Shown here: piece after piece, positions 45,799 through 59,141 of the stretch
Position numbering within the stretch: the stretch's first letter is position 1
How the letters are laid out: every line of letters starts with the position of its first letter
Source: Macropodus opercularis
Taxonomy: Eukaryota; Chordata; Actinopteri; Anabantiformes; Osphronemidae
Length of the DNA: 64,000 nucleotides
Direction of reading: 5' to 3'
Assembly (NCBI GenBank): GCA_030770545.1
Contig: CM061096.1
Coordinates: forward strand, 8,227,501 to 8,291,500
Notes under the pieces: generated by a model
Seen by the model: only the letters and a program-made list of their open reading frames with translations
Databases searched by the model: none
What the model was told of the DNA's origin: nothing
Made by a program: the position numbers and the translations under genes

Positions 45799-46445
45799 GC
45801 ATGGAGAGCAGCGAACGGTTGCGAGCTGCAGAGGAGATCCGATATGTGCATTTGCAAGCGAAAGTCAAGATCTGCATCTGCATATACATACCAGACAGTC
45901 TCTCTGTGTCTCTCTGTGCAACGACTTTCCCATTTCCCTCCGATATTGAGTAAAGAATGTTAGTCCAGAGACCAATGTCTGCGCGTAAAGTATGTGCGTA
46001 AAAGATGGGCAGCGTTTGCACGTGGACCGGTCTGCTGAACGTACTGGGAGAATTTAAAATTGCCAGCTAGAACAAAGTGTCAAACATGTTTACAGAATGT
46101 TACCTCCTTTTTTTTTTGTTCTTTGGTTTTTGTAAACTTGAAAATTATTGTCAATGAATGTTTTTAAATCTGTTGAGACGCATGATTATGAATTCTTATT
46201 CTTACACGTGTGCTATGCGGAGGTGATGGACATGTGGGCATATGTTGAAATTTTGCACGTTCCTTCAGCCAACTCCGTAACAGCTTTATTGGGTGATCCT
46301 GGTCATGTATGGCATGCTCGCTAGTTGATCTGTGAAATGACTTATGGACCCGTTATGCACTTTTGAAATCTTTGATGCTGCATGAATTGTTTTGTACCAA
46401 TATACTTGAAACTGCAGCATGTAATTAAAACGATGAACTGACTGC
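45799..46445 (+). other. rprml: rprml 3' UTR (inferred)
   Basis: AT-rich sequence after the rprml stop. An ATTAAA polyadenylation hexamer lies at 46424-46429, about 630 nt past the stop codon. The extent is inferred from that motif only. Confidence 0.45.
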
Positions 46446-47986
46446 CTTATTGTCTATTTGTGCACTAACATGATAGAATAATCAAATAACTTTTCATGCA
46501 TGTTCACCAAAACTAGACCAGAATTTGGATTTTTTTATTAATCAGTCACGACTTAGTCTATCAATATTTTACTTTTTAAATCTAAACTCCAATAACACCA
46601 GGCAAAAATGTTCTCTGATTCGTGCCCTTTCACTTTTAATCTTCTTTAATAATTAAACTACTGAAAACTCTGATGCATTTACTAAGGTAAGGACTTTTTA
46701 AAATGCTAAAAAGAGCTAAATCAAAAAATATGACACAACATCTGACGCAGTAAGATCATGTGGCACGAACACATGTAACAAATACAATATAATTTATTGT
46801 AGTGTTATGTAGAGATGACATAAGTGGCCAGACTCACATATCTGTCCTGAGAACAACGGGCTGAACTCTCATTGGCTTTACAGCGTGATGGAGGAGCGAT
46901 CAGCTGCAATCAAGACACAGTCAGGCTGACCGTGACCATGTCATCCCCAGCTGGCGTGCTCACGTATAAGTTATAACCTTTTTCTTATGTCTACTGTGCT
47001 CGCAGCCCCCTTTCTTCCTCACTCATGCACCCGCCAAGCAACCAATGTCCTCATTATTATTTCAGTACCTGATGGGAGAGCTGGGGTAGATGAATCCTTA
47101 GGAACACACCCGTGTGTTCCCATTCACCATGCACACATGATGTGCATCAGACCAGGGCATTCTAACATCAACAATAGCATTTCAGAAAAACAAGATGAAT
47201 ACATAAAATCAATTAGATAATTAGACTTGAACAACTCAAGTCCTTTGTTTTAGGAAAAACATAAATCGTGAATGTTTGTGAAAAACACAGCATATTTAAC
47301 ATATTGAATTGCTTTACAGCAAGAACAATTCATATAACATTGGTTTAACAGCTGATTCCAAGCTAAAAATATATCGGTTATACAAGATTTCAGACAGTTA
47401 ATAAAACTACAACAGCGCATAAATTATCTACTAACATGATTCATAATACTTCTCTGTAAACCTCATTTGTTCTTCCAAAGTCTGCAATTTAATCTTCTGG
47501 CAAGAAGAAACTGCTGTTGTTGCTGTGCACCAATGAAGCAAAAAAGCACAGATGCTATTTTTAGAGAGAAAATAACTAACTGTTCCGGCCTTAACTTGCT
47601 AAAGTAAAACTCAGTTGAAAAGGATGTTACACAGTCAGTCAGCCACTGCCATGACAGATTCCTTACAGGGTGACTGGGCACACGTAGAGTGAGCTGTGAA
47701 TGATGTGAAGGCTCATCTGAAGGGTGGACTGAAGGAGTCCATAGTGCTTTGCAAGTGGAAATGTCAGAATATAAAATTGAGAATGTCATCCCTCGCCCGG
47801 ACTAGAAAAAAAAAACAGAAACATCCAGGAAATGCTGACAAGTGTGGACAAGACCATAGCTTAATTTGACTTGTAGGAATAACAGCATTAAAACTGACGT
47901 GCTTTGTCACATAACATTAAAAATTTAAGCTACTTATAAACACACATTGTCCTCGTCCTCATTTTCTAATACCACCTAGTGGTTAT

Positions 47987-48027
47987 AAAGGTGTGGTCCC
48001 GAGCTCAAACATTTGGACCACACCTTT
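47987..48027. repeat. Perfect inverted repeat, 13-bp arms, 15-nt loop
   Basis: The left arm AAAGGTGTGGTCC (47987-47999) is the exact reverse complement of the right arm GGACCACACCTTT (48015-48027), separated by 15 nt. Confidence 0.95.
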
Positions 48028-49868
48028 AAAAGAAGAAATGTCTGCCCGTGATCAGCTGGAACCAGAACACACAGTGCAGAACAGACCAGTCATGGTGCTC
48101 ATCCTTAACCATCCTTATCCTTCCCCCGTCTTTTGGCCAGGACACGTGTCCAGGTCTCATCGCCTTCGGTTGACCCTTACATCTTCAGATCAGAAATGTT
48201 AGGCTCATCACGGTTGACCAAGTAACCGCAAAATGCACTGAGGCCACCCTGGGTTTCATTAGTAACTGATTGAAACGGGTAAATATTTTGTTTTCTCTTT
48301 CGTCTGTTTAGGTCTTGTCACAGAAATCTCTGCTCTTACGTTGGCGTTGTGTCAGTTCAAATTACTCACCATCTTGGCCAGATCCAGCCAACGTTCTAAC
48401 GAATTCGCTTTTGAGTCACTTTTGAAGTCGCCTGCTACCACTGAACGTATGCTAAGGAGTTACTGAAGCATGGAAGGCCGAGCATGTGTCCTCAGTGGGT
48501 TGGAGACGCACAAATCAATACGGCGCCAAGATTTATTTAATTACAAGACGTGAATGAGGTAAAGTGACCATAACTATTCACCTCCACGTGCTACGACGGC
48601 ACTGCAGCCAACGCGCGTGGAGTCGCGCACTTTCGGTTTGTTGAGTTTGAGGCTTTCTCTCGATTTACTGTAGCTTCTGTGCATTTGCGTTTCAGGAAGT
48701 GTCACCACTGACCTTTTTCTTTAGAGACGCTGCAGAAAATAATGAACAGTGACAGAAGACAGAAATAATGGCGATTAAAGCAGCAGTGGCATTCAGCTTG
48801 GGTTTGAGTAATATATTTAATCTTCTGTAGTAGGTGTGTTGTCCTCCGTAGCTTTTCCAGCAGAAAGGTTTGATATGATACAGATATGTGCAGGGTGTTT
48901 TTGATGATAGGGCAAGATACTCAATAGGTCAGTTTACTTTTCTTCTGCAGGTCCCGGAAGGATAAAGTGTGATTTCTAAGACCCATTCAGTCTGTTTCTA
49001 ATGGGAGGTGATAGAGGACAAAGGATGGAGCCATAACAATACATGCAACGAAGCCGAAGAGCGGAGACAGTATTTATACCTCGCACAAGTGAATGGATGT
49101 AAACATTCTGTTTCTCTTATCTTTCTCCCTTTGGTCCACACAGACACAAACAAGCATAAAATGGGAACTGACTCTGACTCACGCTCATTAAAAATGGTGG
49201 AATATGTGAAAGAGGCTAAAAGCCCTATAATCACACACAAACGCTCACACACAGACAAACACACCTTCTCCCCGTCAACCCAGGGACATTGTGCCACATC
49301 CGAATCAGCAGGGAGCAAATAGTCATTGCATTCAAACTCATGAAATTTTTTATAAAACCTATTATGTGCAGGCAAATGAACAACAAGCTACAGAATTGCC
49401 TCATTTTTCCATTAGCCACAACACTATGAGGTTGAAAAGTTGGCGACTGCACACATACTTACAAACGCGCACACACGCACTCACTCCTAAGCGCTTAACT
49501 CAATTAGCGCATCCAAAAGCGGCGACAAAATGATACACCTACATCATTTCACACCCGCAAATGTGTGTCTGTGTTGCACATGTTGTCGGTGTGAACGCAG
49601 GCTTCATTCGTCTGCGTGGCTATTGTTGATTTCCTAATAGTACTGAGTTGTCAGCTGTGAGCCCAAGGCGCTGATGTGTCACTGTGCTTTTTTACCTGCT
49701 GCTCTGAGCCTCACCTGTCATCATGTCAGCGTGCTCTCGCTCCAGCAGCCCTGTCCCTTCGTCTGCTGCGGCTTTTGCCTGTTGGCTGCCTCAAACCAGC
49801 GACGACGCTGAACTCACACGAAAACGTAGACCTGTATGAGGAATGGGAAAATAAAAACAACAGGAAGG

Positions 49869-49894
49869 TGGTGATGATGATGATGATGATGATG
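49869..49894 (+). repeat. (GAT)n trinucleotide repeat
   Basis: Short GAT/ATG repeat of about 8 units in the rprml-prr29 interval. Confidence 0.9.
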
Positions 49895-51588
49895 TTCGGT
49901 TTAAAAATAAATTGTGAAAAGTGGCTCTGAGAGGTAAAAGGAAATAGAATTGGCCAGTGAGGATGGGGGACAACAAAAGCTTCAAAAGAAATTAATGAAT
50001 CCACTTTTCATTGTGCGCGTTGAAAGAACAATAATAATAACAAACATTATCTCAAAGAGGTAAGACCTTTAAATTCAAGCCTAGCTCACTGTGTATGCAA
50101 ATTAATACTTAATAGTATCAACTCAAAGGTTTGGTTCTCACATGTGCAATTGTGTGTAAAGAGCTTAATCCCATTTAGGAGGAACAGATGTCTTCAATAA
50201 AAAGAACAGAGAGGACTGCTGGGGGTGTGACTTAGTGCGAGCACAGGTGGTCCCTCAATCTGTTTCTGCACTGCAGCGTTTATGTATTAAAAGACAAAAG
50301 CAAAGCGGGTTCACCAGTTGCTCGTGCTCTGAAGTGGGGGGTGACGTGGTCTTTCCCCTGTGAACTCTCACTGGGGAATTTATTTTAAGTAAAAGTATTT
50401 GATGAGCCTCTGAGTCGAAGAAAACTTTCAGACAGAGCATAATAGAACACAAAACCACTGGCTCATTGTCTGCGTGGGCCTTTGGCAGTGAGGCTAAATC
50501 TAATTCTCATGAGGGATGGTGTTGAGCTAAGCCTTTTTTTTTCCCTCAGTGTGTGAATTTAACCCAGAACCACAATTGGGTTAGTGCTGCATCTGGGTGT
50601 ACACATGCAGATCCTGTCAGAGGCAGCAGACGCCTGGGATGCCAGAATAAAACAGACGAAGGGAGCTTCGCACCGGTTGAGGCTGATTAAGTCAGCACTG
50701 AGCAATAGATGGAGACGATCATGATGGGATTCATCAGGCTCACAATAAACAAAAAGCACACATCCAGCACAATGGGAGCTCGTGCTGTCTAAACCAAACG
50801 GCATTATTCTGCTCCCTCCTAATGGCTGCGCCTCTTGAGGGAGCGCAAGGCGTCTAAAGCCATTGATTTGAACCAAAGAATCACTGCTATTGACCACAAA
50901 CTGCTGCACCGTTCAGCAACATCATTAAGATTTGCTCCCCTTCAAACTACTTCCACCAACCACTCGCATTTAAACGGCTGAATGTGTGATAATTGGTGTC
51001 CGTTGCAAACTAGTTTATCGCGCGTTAATAAACTTGGAATGTGCATAGAGATGTGTTAATTGGCTCGAGTTAGTTATCAGCATTTCACAAAGCCTGCCCA
51101 CAACCGGGGGGTGGTGGTGGTGCTGTCTGTCAGTCAACCCTGCTCCTTGGGGAGAAGGGAAGAGATACAGTATATTCAAAGACTGGGCTGAGGTGAAGCT
51201 GATTGAGAAACTAATCCTCAGCCTGTCTAACCGACTGCTTATCACATGTCAGTGATCAGTCAGAAATATTGCAACACAGCTGAAAAAGTTCTCACAAACT
51301 CAGCCAACCAGAAGCTTGAGAGCAGGAAGTAAACTCTCATTTCTAAAAACATCAGCTCTTCTTAACGCTGTGAGGAGTTCACATTCCGCAGTGACAGCCT
51401 CACATCTTAACATGATCTTCCTCTGCACTTATCTAAACAAGCACACACATAGCGTACCCACACGTAAGAAACACACACATACACTCTGCTACATTCACGT
51501 AGGGGCTGCAGGGTGGTGTTGCCATAGGAACCGGAAAAGGTAATGGCCATCTTCCTGAGCTAATGCCGCAGGGGGTGAGGGGCAAACG

Positions 51589-51590
<2 letters not shown>

Positions 51591-51659
<69 letters not shown>
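51591..51659 (+). repeat. (GT)n microsatellite, 69 nt
   Basis: The longest uninterrupted dinucleotide repeat in the window, in the rprml-prr29 interval. It produces a spurious His-Thr repeat frame on the minus strand. Confidence 0.99.
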
Positions 51660-51660
<1 letters not shown>

Positions 51661-54158
51661 CTTATGAACTAATGGCAAGAGCTTCAACATCAAATCTGTC
51701 ATCTTACTGTCAGCATCACAGCCACTAACTTCAGTCTGCTAATATGAAAACATTTGGAAAACTGCATTACATTAAAGGCAACAGTGATGCTGTGCAATTT
51801 ATTTTTAATGTGCTCAGCAGAATGTAGTTAGCGCCGTTAGCTCTGATGTAGAGAGAACTGGGAGTCTTAATGCACGGCCGTCCCTCACCACCCCTGGGGT
51901 GTGGACAAATGAGCCCTAATGCAATGAGCTAAACCTTTAATCAACAGCGATGACCATTTATCTGGATGGGAGCAAGTGTGCGTTTCTACGAGGCCGAGTG
52001 AAATAGACAGAGTTTGTGTATGCGTGTAACTGATTAAATATTACTGACCCATCAGAAATACAAATAATTTAATCCTACCCCAGCACCTCAGTCCCTAGGG
52101 AACGAAAAGCCATCTGAGTCACAGCAAGCTCCTCATTTATATTTGACTTATATTATCTATGCACACGAGCTTCAGATATGTTCTAATATTCTATGAGTCC
52201 TTTACATTTATAGGATCTACTATGACCTTTGACCTCATGGCACTTCATGGTGGGGCGGCAGTATAACAATTGAATTAACACTGGAATCAACAATAATGAT
52301 TAATATTTGTCCGTAAAAACTCAAAAGGACATACAGACATTTGCATACAATACGTTTTGGTTGTGTTTGGTCCATAGTTTAGTATCTGTTCATATTCATT
52401 CGAGCAACAAATAATAATGAGAATTCAATGAAAGATCAACAAACTCCTGCTCTGTGGTTATTTTAGTCTTTAATTAAATTGTTCACATTGAGATGTGTAA
52501 AGTATTTATATACTACTTCTATCTGTGAGCTTTTTCTTACTATTTAAAAAACAAACCAACAGTGTTGATGTGAGCTGTGTCGGCTGCACCGAAGAACAAA
52601 ATGAGAATTATCTTTAGGTTGTTTTGCCAATTAAAGTTTATTAGTTTCCTCATTTCTCACAGAGTTGGTCATTACCTGCTGCTGCTTTCCTTCCTCTCGC
52701 TCCTTCTCCTCCTCTTTCGGCGTTTGATGCTTTCCTTTGTGTCACTTTGCCCACACGATGACAGGGGTCTTTTAAAAATAGAGACGATCCACCCAGATTA
52801 CAGCGTTTTAATTACAGAGCTGGCGATGCGACGGGGGTGTAGAGGCCCCTTCCTCTGACAGGGAGCGGGGAGGGCTGAGGGGGCAGAGTGGTACAGTGAA
52901 TGTAAACTGTGTGCTAATTAGTGTGGTCTGGCATAGTGAAGCTCTCAGGCTGTATTAAACAAGCATTGTTAGTTGTAGCACTCTGCAAACGCACACCTGT
53001 GGTCACAACACAGTTATTTCAAATATTAATGCTTACAAATCACCTGTAGGGAGACTGGGGGCAATTTACTGTAACGCGAGCACACAGTAGCACACTCATC
53101 TATCTAGTCTGACAGAAATACCCAAAAATACAAAACAAATATTTTCACCTACTTTCAACCTTCTCAGCTATGTGGTATAGACCTTTTTACATGGCTATGT
53201 AATTTTACAATAAATACAGAGAGATAGAAATCAACATTGTCTATTATTTATGTTTTATTTTACTTCTTACTGCAGGATAGTGTCCATGTTATCACCGGTT
53301 CTGGATGTTGGGCAGCATAAATATTTTAACATGTAACTGAGCTACAAAACATCTCTGTCTTATACGTCTTATACACCGATAAGCACAATAAACCAACATT
53401 TCGTGAAGTGATACATCCTCACCTGACGGAGCAATGCAATCACTCGCCAAAAGTTCGTTCAATGCGTAAAGAATTTAACTTAATCCAACATATCTGGCAT
53501 CTTTCTCAGTAAAAATGATAAGTGAGAAACATTTGCACATCAGCGTCTCAGATCAGGAGACCGACGTCGTTTCATGCAGAACAAACTGGGGTGTGCACAG
53601 ACGTTTATTGGATGTATTATAAATGTTCTGTGGTTGATTGTCCTCGTCTCGTTTCGTGTCATTCAGAATAAACATCTCGTTAACACAATAATCGCTTGTA
53701 CTTTTTAATTCATTGCCGATTAGTTGTTGGCTCATCCATTTGGCCAAATTCATTTCAGGCTGTTGATATTTACAGAAGGTGTCTAGGTTTCATTTGAAAT
53801 TAAACTGTTCTGATATCTTTTACTCTGACATTTGAGAGGCTCTTTTCATTTGATCATTTACACCCACCGTGATTCACCAAGTACATAAAAATCCGAAGAG
53901 GGTGGATACTTTTAATAGGGATCTTCTTTTGGCTTCCAGAGTAAGTTTAATTACACAAACGGCCAGAATCGCGTAGTACAGGTCAGCGCTGTGGCCACAG
54001 ATGGAGGAAGTGTGTGTGCGCTGTGTGGGTGAATGTGCGCGCATATGCGTGTGCAGACTGTTGCTTGTGTTTTGGCACCTTGGCAACCTGCTACAGTGCC
54101 GCTGCACTGAGCACACAGGTTCGAATTACACAAATAATATCAACCGAAGCTCTCGCAT

Positions 54159-56475
54159 ATGGCGTGGACAGCAGATATTTATCCACACATTCAGCCATAT
54201 GAGCCAAATGATTTACAGATCTTTCCCGTAAGTATGTTTGTTTTTTTTAATTCAGTATCTTCTGTGGTTGTTTGACTGCGAGTTAAAGCTGTTTACCTTG
54301 GCAACAGCTAACTCGCTGCTATTTATGGTTTGTTATCACTGATTTTATGATCATAAAACAATGCCTTGAAGTATTAAGAGTGATGCTTTCAATATTGTCT
54401 GAGCGTGGGAAGCTAATCGTCAGATTCTTCCCCCCGTATAGAAGAGACTGGATCTTATTTCCAGGCACTGCGCCTGCAGGTAGAGAGCCTCATTACGGTC
54501 CCATTGTGTCTTCAGGCTCCTCAGCAGCCCACCACTATCCTGCAGCAGCTCCCAGCTACCATGATGCCTCCCGACTCAGCCCCCTCCATTAGGCCCGGTG
54601 GCCACGTCAAGGAGGGTATGGCAGACTGTCACCACACACCAGCTAAACCTCACAGGTGTTTTTTGCCCGTCTGTCACATCTTCTGCTCACTAGCAAGCAC
54701 TCAGATATATTATTTATAGACTTGCTCTGGTGGATGTTTGGACGATGGCGAGAAAAGTGTGCGCAGGAGTTTGCTCAGATGTTAAAAACAGAGATTTATG
54801 ACACCAGCATCATCACATATCCGGAGGTTTAGGGTCCTCCAGCAGCTCATTACTGTAAATACTTAAACTGTGGTGATATAAACGTATCCAACATTCATTA
54901 GTACACCCATTTGTAATCATTCTTTAATATGGGTTTATCAAGCTACTGGATGGTGCAACATTGACCCCTCAGACCCAGAGATGTCATTTAATTTGCTGGG
55001 AAAGTAATATTTCTGGTAGTGACACACATTGTTAAAAAAAACTGTTGGCACATACGTAAATGAGCGTTTAAATGGCAGTGTAATTAGGAGAAGAACCGTA
55101 AACCTTTGCTTAATGAGGTGAGTCATTGCCAAAGAAACACTGAGTGATGAGAAGGTGAGACAATTGAGCGTGGCACCGCGCATTCACCTCCTCAGTCCGA
55201 CACAATGCGGACTAATCACCCCCGAAGGAACAGGACGCAGCAGGACAATAGCAGGATTAAAAAAAGTAACAGTCCTCAGAAAGTGCTAACAACCTGTGTG
55301 CACTCATCTGAATGTGCAGACCTTGTAGCACTCATGATGATTCAGAACGCCCAGATGCACCAGGTCATCATGAGCAGCGTGACCGTGTCGGCTCTCGGGT
55401 CGTTTGGGTACTTCAGCCCTGGGGCAGACGCCGAGGTGGGAACCAGACAAGCATGTTTACTTATAATATGTAATTCACATTTCTTGATTGGAACCGTAAA
55501 ATGACAATAATAGAAATGTATGAGTTACATTTACTATTTATATTCATTGCAATAGTCAAAATTCACCTTGTTATGCTTATCAAATAAATCTACTCAGTGT
55601 TACTGTAATAGTGAACCACAACTGTAGAAAAAACTCTGTAATGATCCTGGTCGGCAGATGAAACCAGACAGATTCTCTCTCCCGTGTCAGCCTCCCAGAG
55701 AGCTGCTTCTAATTCAAGAGGATGAGGGCGACCCAGAGGTGCATCACCACTACTACGAGCCCGCTCCACACCTGTCCAGTCGTCTGTGGGTTGCGCCTCA
55801 GGCCACCACGCTGTACCAAGAAGGCCTTAACAAATCAGGCTCTGCTCTGCCGCACAGTGACAGGTGATCTGACGTCCCTTCACATTTTGTATGACAACTC
55901 ATTACTGCTGGTGCAGAAAATGAACTGTCAGTGGGAATAAAAAGTCAAAGGCACATTCCTCCGTCTGAAATAAATTCCTGGAAATTCATCATATTTATTT
56001 AAGAGGCAGTTTGTAGGAAATCGCTTCCTGCTGGCAGAGTTTTGTGTAAAAAAAACAGAGAAGATAAAGAATATCAGTTAAAAGAGACTCCTTTGTTTTA
56101 GGAATATGAGGCGAGAACGTATGGAAAAGCTTTGTGCTCTGTCTCAGGTCAAGTCGTTTGTCACTGGCCTTTGGATTCGTCATGCGTCAGTCATGCCAGA
56201 AACACAAAATAACTGCTGCACACGCAACAAACTAACGAATATGCGTGAATGTTGTGTGATCAGGCCGACTGTCGCTCCTCCTCCTCCTCCTCCTCCCTCG
56301 TCCAGCACTTCAGGGACGCCGGGAGTTGACACCACACCTGCAGCAGGTAAATCCAACCCCACAGCCACAACTGGCCAACAGCCAATGAACAGAAGTTGTA
56401 TCGTTTGCGTTTGTGTTTGTGTTTGTAGAGGACATCAGTGCTGCTGAGGGAGAAGAAAAGCAGAAGAGTAAATGA
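54159..56475 (+). CDS. prr29: Proline-rich protein 29 (DUF4587 family)
   Basis: Small protein of unknown function. Exons: 54159-54227, 54516-54615, 55320-55435, 55658-55863, 56264-56346, 56429-56475; all phases join, giving 206 aa. The family core is in exon 3: EDLVALMMIQNAQMHQVIM, closely matching [20 protein letters not shown] of human PRR29. Exon 2 is rich in Pro and Gln and ends GGHVKE, as in the human protein before the core. Exon 4 has an acidic stretch followed by a His/Tyr cluster (EDEGDPEVHHHYYEP) that also has a human counterpart. Exon 5 carries six prolines in a row. The first exon was chosen because its ATG frame (MAWTADIYPHIQPYEPNDL) ends at a strong donor (gtaagt) in the phase that exon 2 requires; it is the least certain part. 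Human PRR29 is on 17q23, consistent with the neighbours. Confidence 0.85.
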
Positions 56476-56597
56476 TTGTTAATCCACCATTAAGGACCTA
56501 GAATGAACAAATCATCCTGAGCTCATGACTGGTGTAAGCTCGTTGTATTTGTATATTATTTATCACATTTATGCAAAATTACAATCACAAACCAGCA

Positions 56598-56603
56598 AAT
56601 AAA
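56598..56603 (+). promoter_or_regulatory. prr29: Candidate polyadenylation signal of prr29
   Basis: AATAAA about 120 nt after the prr29 stop codon, a usual spacing. Confidence 0.6.
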
Positions 56604-58425
56604 CCAAATATTTGTGCACTTTTACTTCATGCAAGCTGCGTTACCTAAATGACCCAGTAGGGAGTAGCAACAGATGTTAGGTGCGATGGTAACACACCAC
56701 GGGCGAGACACTGCATCTGAATCCTGCACTGACGAGCCCTCCCAGGGATTCTGCCTGCTACAAGGCTGATGTGTGCCTTTAAATGCTTTACGATGACGAG
56801 GGTCAGAGGTCAAATCCATGCAGCCATGAAAGCATCACAAACCCAGTTAACGGGAAAGATGTTGAGTTAATGACTGTATGGACTGACTTGGCCGAATGGG
56901 ATCAAACAGTGAAACGCATGCAGCAGAGACGGCTGATACACACTGGAGGAAAGTATTTCATCGGTTTAGCGGATTTATTTGCGACAAGCCCTCAATCATC
57001 TCGCTCCTCGCCTTCCTACCAAGGAATGTTTCCAGCGTTTCAGGCTGGTTTGTACTGTGACGGCGCAGGGTGGAGAACATTTTAGCAGCCGTGTGGGAGG
57101 GAGCGTTCAAAGAAAGAGAGGCACCGCACTCAAAATCTGATAAAGCACCAGGATTAAGAGCTTAAATGAGAAGAACGTGCCGGCAAAGCTGTCTCTCCAC
57201 TGTCTCCACGGTAATGCCAATGTTTACCCAGCTATTAATATCAAGCCGCCACACGCTGCCTATCACAGAGACACAGAGCCTGATGAGAAAGAGAGGAAGG
57301 CTCAGCAGGTCAGACGGGGTTAAAGAGACAAATATTTTTGGATTTCGTATGAGAAGGGCAGCTATTGGCAGCATTAATAATTGATAAGATGTCCTGAGTA
57401 AACAGTAGATGTAGAGAGGGATGGAACGGAGGTGAGGCAGACGTGAAGCGGTGAAGCGGGTTTGTTCAGTGGCTGGAGGAGAGTTTGTACGTAGCGAATA
57501 CGAGACAAACGTGTACAGCAGTTAGTTAAATGGTCTGTTCTACGTATCCCACAATGTCACGTCTCATTGTTTATGTTGGACTCCTGGTGATGCCTAAATG
57601 GAAAATCACCAACAAGCGATGAGTGATAAGTTTTTATTTATAAAAATAATAAATATCTCTGCATCAAACAAATATTTCAGCATCATTTCACACGCTTCAA
57701 ATTCATTTGCACCACTGTGTATTCTGAGCTATGACCGTATCTGTCACATTTAAATACAAGCTGGTGTTCTACTAAAGGGCAGGATCACATATTGTACAAT
57801 CAATGTGATGAGAGGCTTCGTCCAGCACTCACACACACTCACTCACTCACTAACTGTACAGCCGCGATGTGTGATCACGCCAGAGCATTCTGTACCCTGA
57901 AGGTCTGGAGCCTGACCAAAGCATGTTCCTTCCTCCCCCCCCCTCCCTCCCTCCCTTCGTACATCCCTCCTCACAGTTTTCTACCTGCTGTCATGTTCCG
58001 TCTGTCACCTTCAACTTCCCAGCCTGATCACATGAACTCTGACCTGCCACATGAGGACATCTGCAGTGCAGGCTACCGCTGCCTTCAAGCATCGGCAGAT
58101 AAGGTGAGAAGAGGCAGAGATCAACCATGGCACAGCTGAGAACAACCCCCCCCCCACCCCTGCCTCTTCGTCGCGATGCAAACAAAGTCACATAACGGTT
58201 TCTAATCCCACTGACCAAATGCCAACAATGACAAAATGTGACATTTACCCGGTGCTGTGCTCGAGAAGAAACACAGATAGTGCTAAAGATCTACAGGTTT
58301 TAGGATTTCTGACGAATGCCACTAGAGATAAATCTATATACATCTTGTCATGCTCTTTCTTGACACTCTCTGATCAACAAACATCCATCCTTCTCGTCTC
58401 TCTCTAACGTCCCTCTGATCGCCTT
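56604..58425. other. prr29-tcap interval (tail to tail)
   Basis: About 1.8 kb between the convergent 3' ends of prr29 (plus) and tcap (minus). No coding exon is supported. A minus-strand AATAAA at 57638-57633 could end the tcap transcript. A pyrimidine-rich CT tract lies at about 57928-57957. Confidence 0.6.
57928..57957 (+). repeat. Pyrimidine (CCT)n-like tract
   Basis: About 30 nt of C and T only, an imperfect CCCT/TCCC repeat. Confidence 0.85.
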
Positions 58426-59075
58426 TCACCCTCTCTGGGCCTCCTGGGACATGGAGCGACCCAGGGCTTTGGGCGCTTTGGCGAACTCCAGGAGGGTCGG
58501 TTTGACTGGGGGGAGGTCTCTAATGATTTCGTCCACGCTCCTCTTGCTGGGACACATTCCGTCTGGAGTGGGGAAGGGCCTGAGGTCCTCTTCGGTGTGT
58601 GGGGCTCCACGTCCCAACCTCACACCCAGGTCTGCGGGGGTGAAGATGGGCATGGGGAGGGTCATTCTCTTTGGCAGTAGCTGGTGCTCCCTCACCCCTG
58701 TTTCCACCGTGCCCACTCTGAAGACACCGGAGGGGCAGGTCTGCATGAGTGAACGGGCCTGCCACTGCCGGGACATAGTCTCCCTGCGAGAGTCGTCATT
58801 CATTTTCACTGTCTGGCTGTGGGCATCAAGAAAAGGTTACATTAGAAACCATAGAAACCCTCTTTGTTTCAATTAGTGGTGACACAACAAACTCTGCAGC
58901 CGTTTAGCCGGTCTGTCAGCTCTTACCTGTCCTGAGGCAGCGTCTTGAGGCTGACGTTGTGCCATTCAGCGCTGTAGCTCTCCCTCTGAGCCTTGTTCTC
59001 CTCCTGTACGCTACAGCTCAGCTCCGCTCCTACCAGCACGCCGTTGCGTTTCTCCAGGACGGTACAGATTGGCAT
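58426..59075 (-). CDS. tcap: Telethonin (titin-cap)
   Basis: Sarcomeric Z-disc protein that clamps two titin N-termini (Z1Z2) and is a substrate of the titin kinase. Two exons, 59075-58927 and 58816-58426, join in phase 2 to 179 aa; human TCAP is 167 aa and also has two exons. Visible matches to human telethonin: N-terminal AELSCSVQEEN (human SELSCEVSEEN), SAEWHNVSL (human WAEWKDLTL), VREHQLLPKRMTLPMPIFTP (human LQEYQLPYQRVLPLPIFTPA), DLPPVKP, and the C-terminus SMSQEAQRG, identical to human, which contains the phosphorylatable serines. The ATG at 59075 gives a start a few residues longer than human; an in-frame ATG at 59141 would add 22 residues without homology and is rejected. Expected expression is striated muscle. 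Confidence 0.96.
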
Positions 59076-59141
59076 CTTGTCTGCTGTGAGGAAGCGCTGT
59101 TTCAGGTTTGTCCCTCCCTTTGGGTCTGGTTGATCAGTCAA

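Larger units (their letters stand above)
46446..54158. other. 7.7 kb interval without a recognisable gene
   Basis: Between rprml and prr29. No exon with both splice support and homology was found. It holds a perfect hairpin near 48.0 kb, a GAT repeat near 49.87 kb, the longest microsatellite of the window (51591-51659), and several TAATTA-type motifs in unique, non-repetitive sequence. Distal enhancers of rprml or prr29 are possible but not shown. Confidence 0.6.

Noticed and set aside
51433..51702. Minus-strand His-Thr repeat protein
   Set aside because: Translation of the (GT)n microsatellite.
54347..54592. 81-codon plus-strand frame next to prr29 exon 2
   Set aside because: It ends in a stop inside exon 2; the adjacent frame is the one that joins in phase to the conserved core.
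59076..59141. N-terminal extension of tcap from an upstream ATG
   Set aside because: The added 22 residues have no counterpart in human telethonin.
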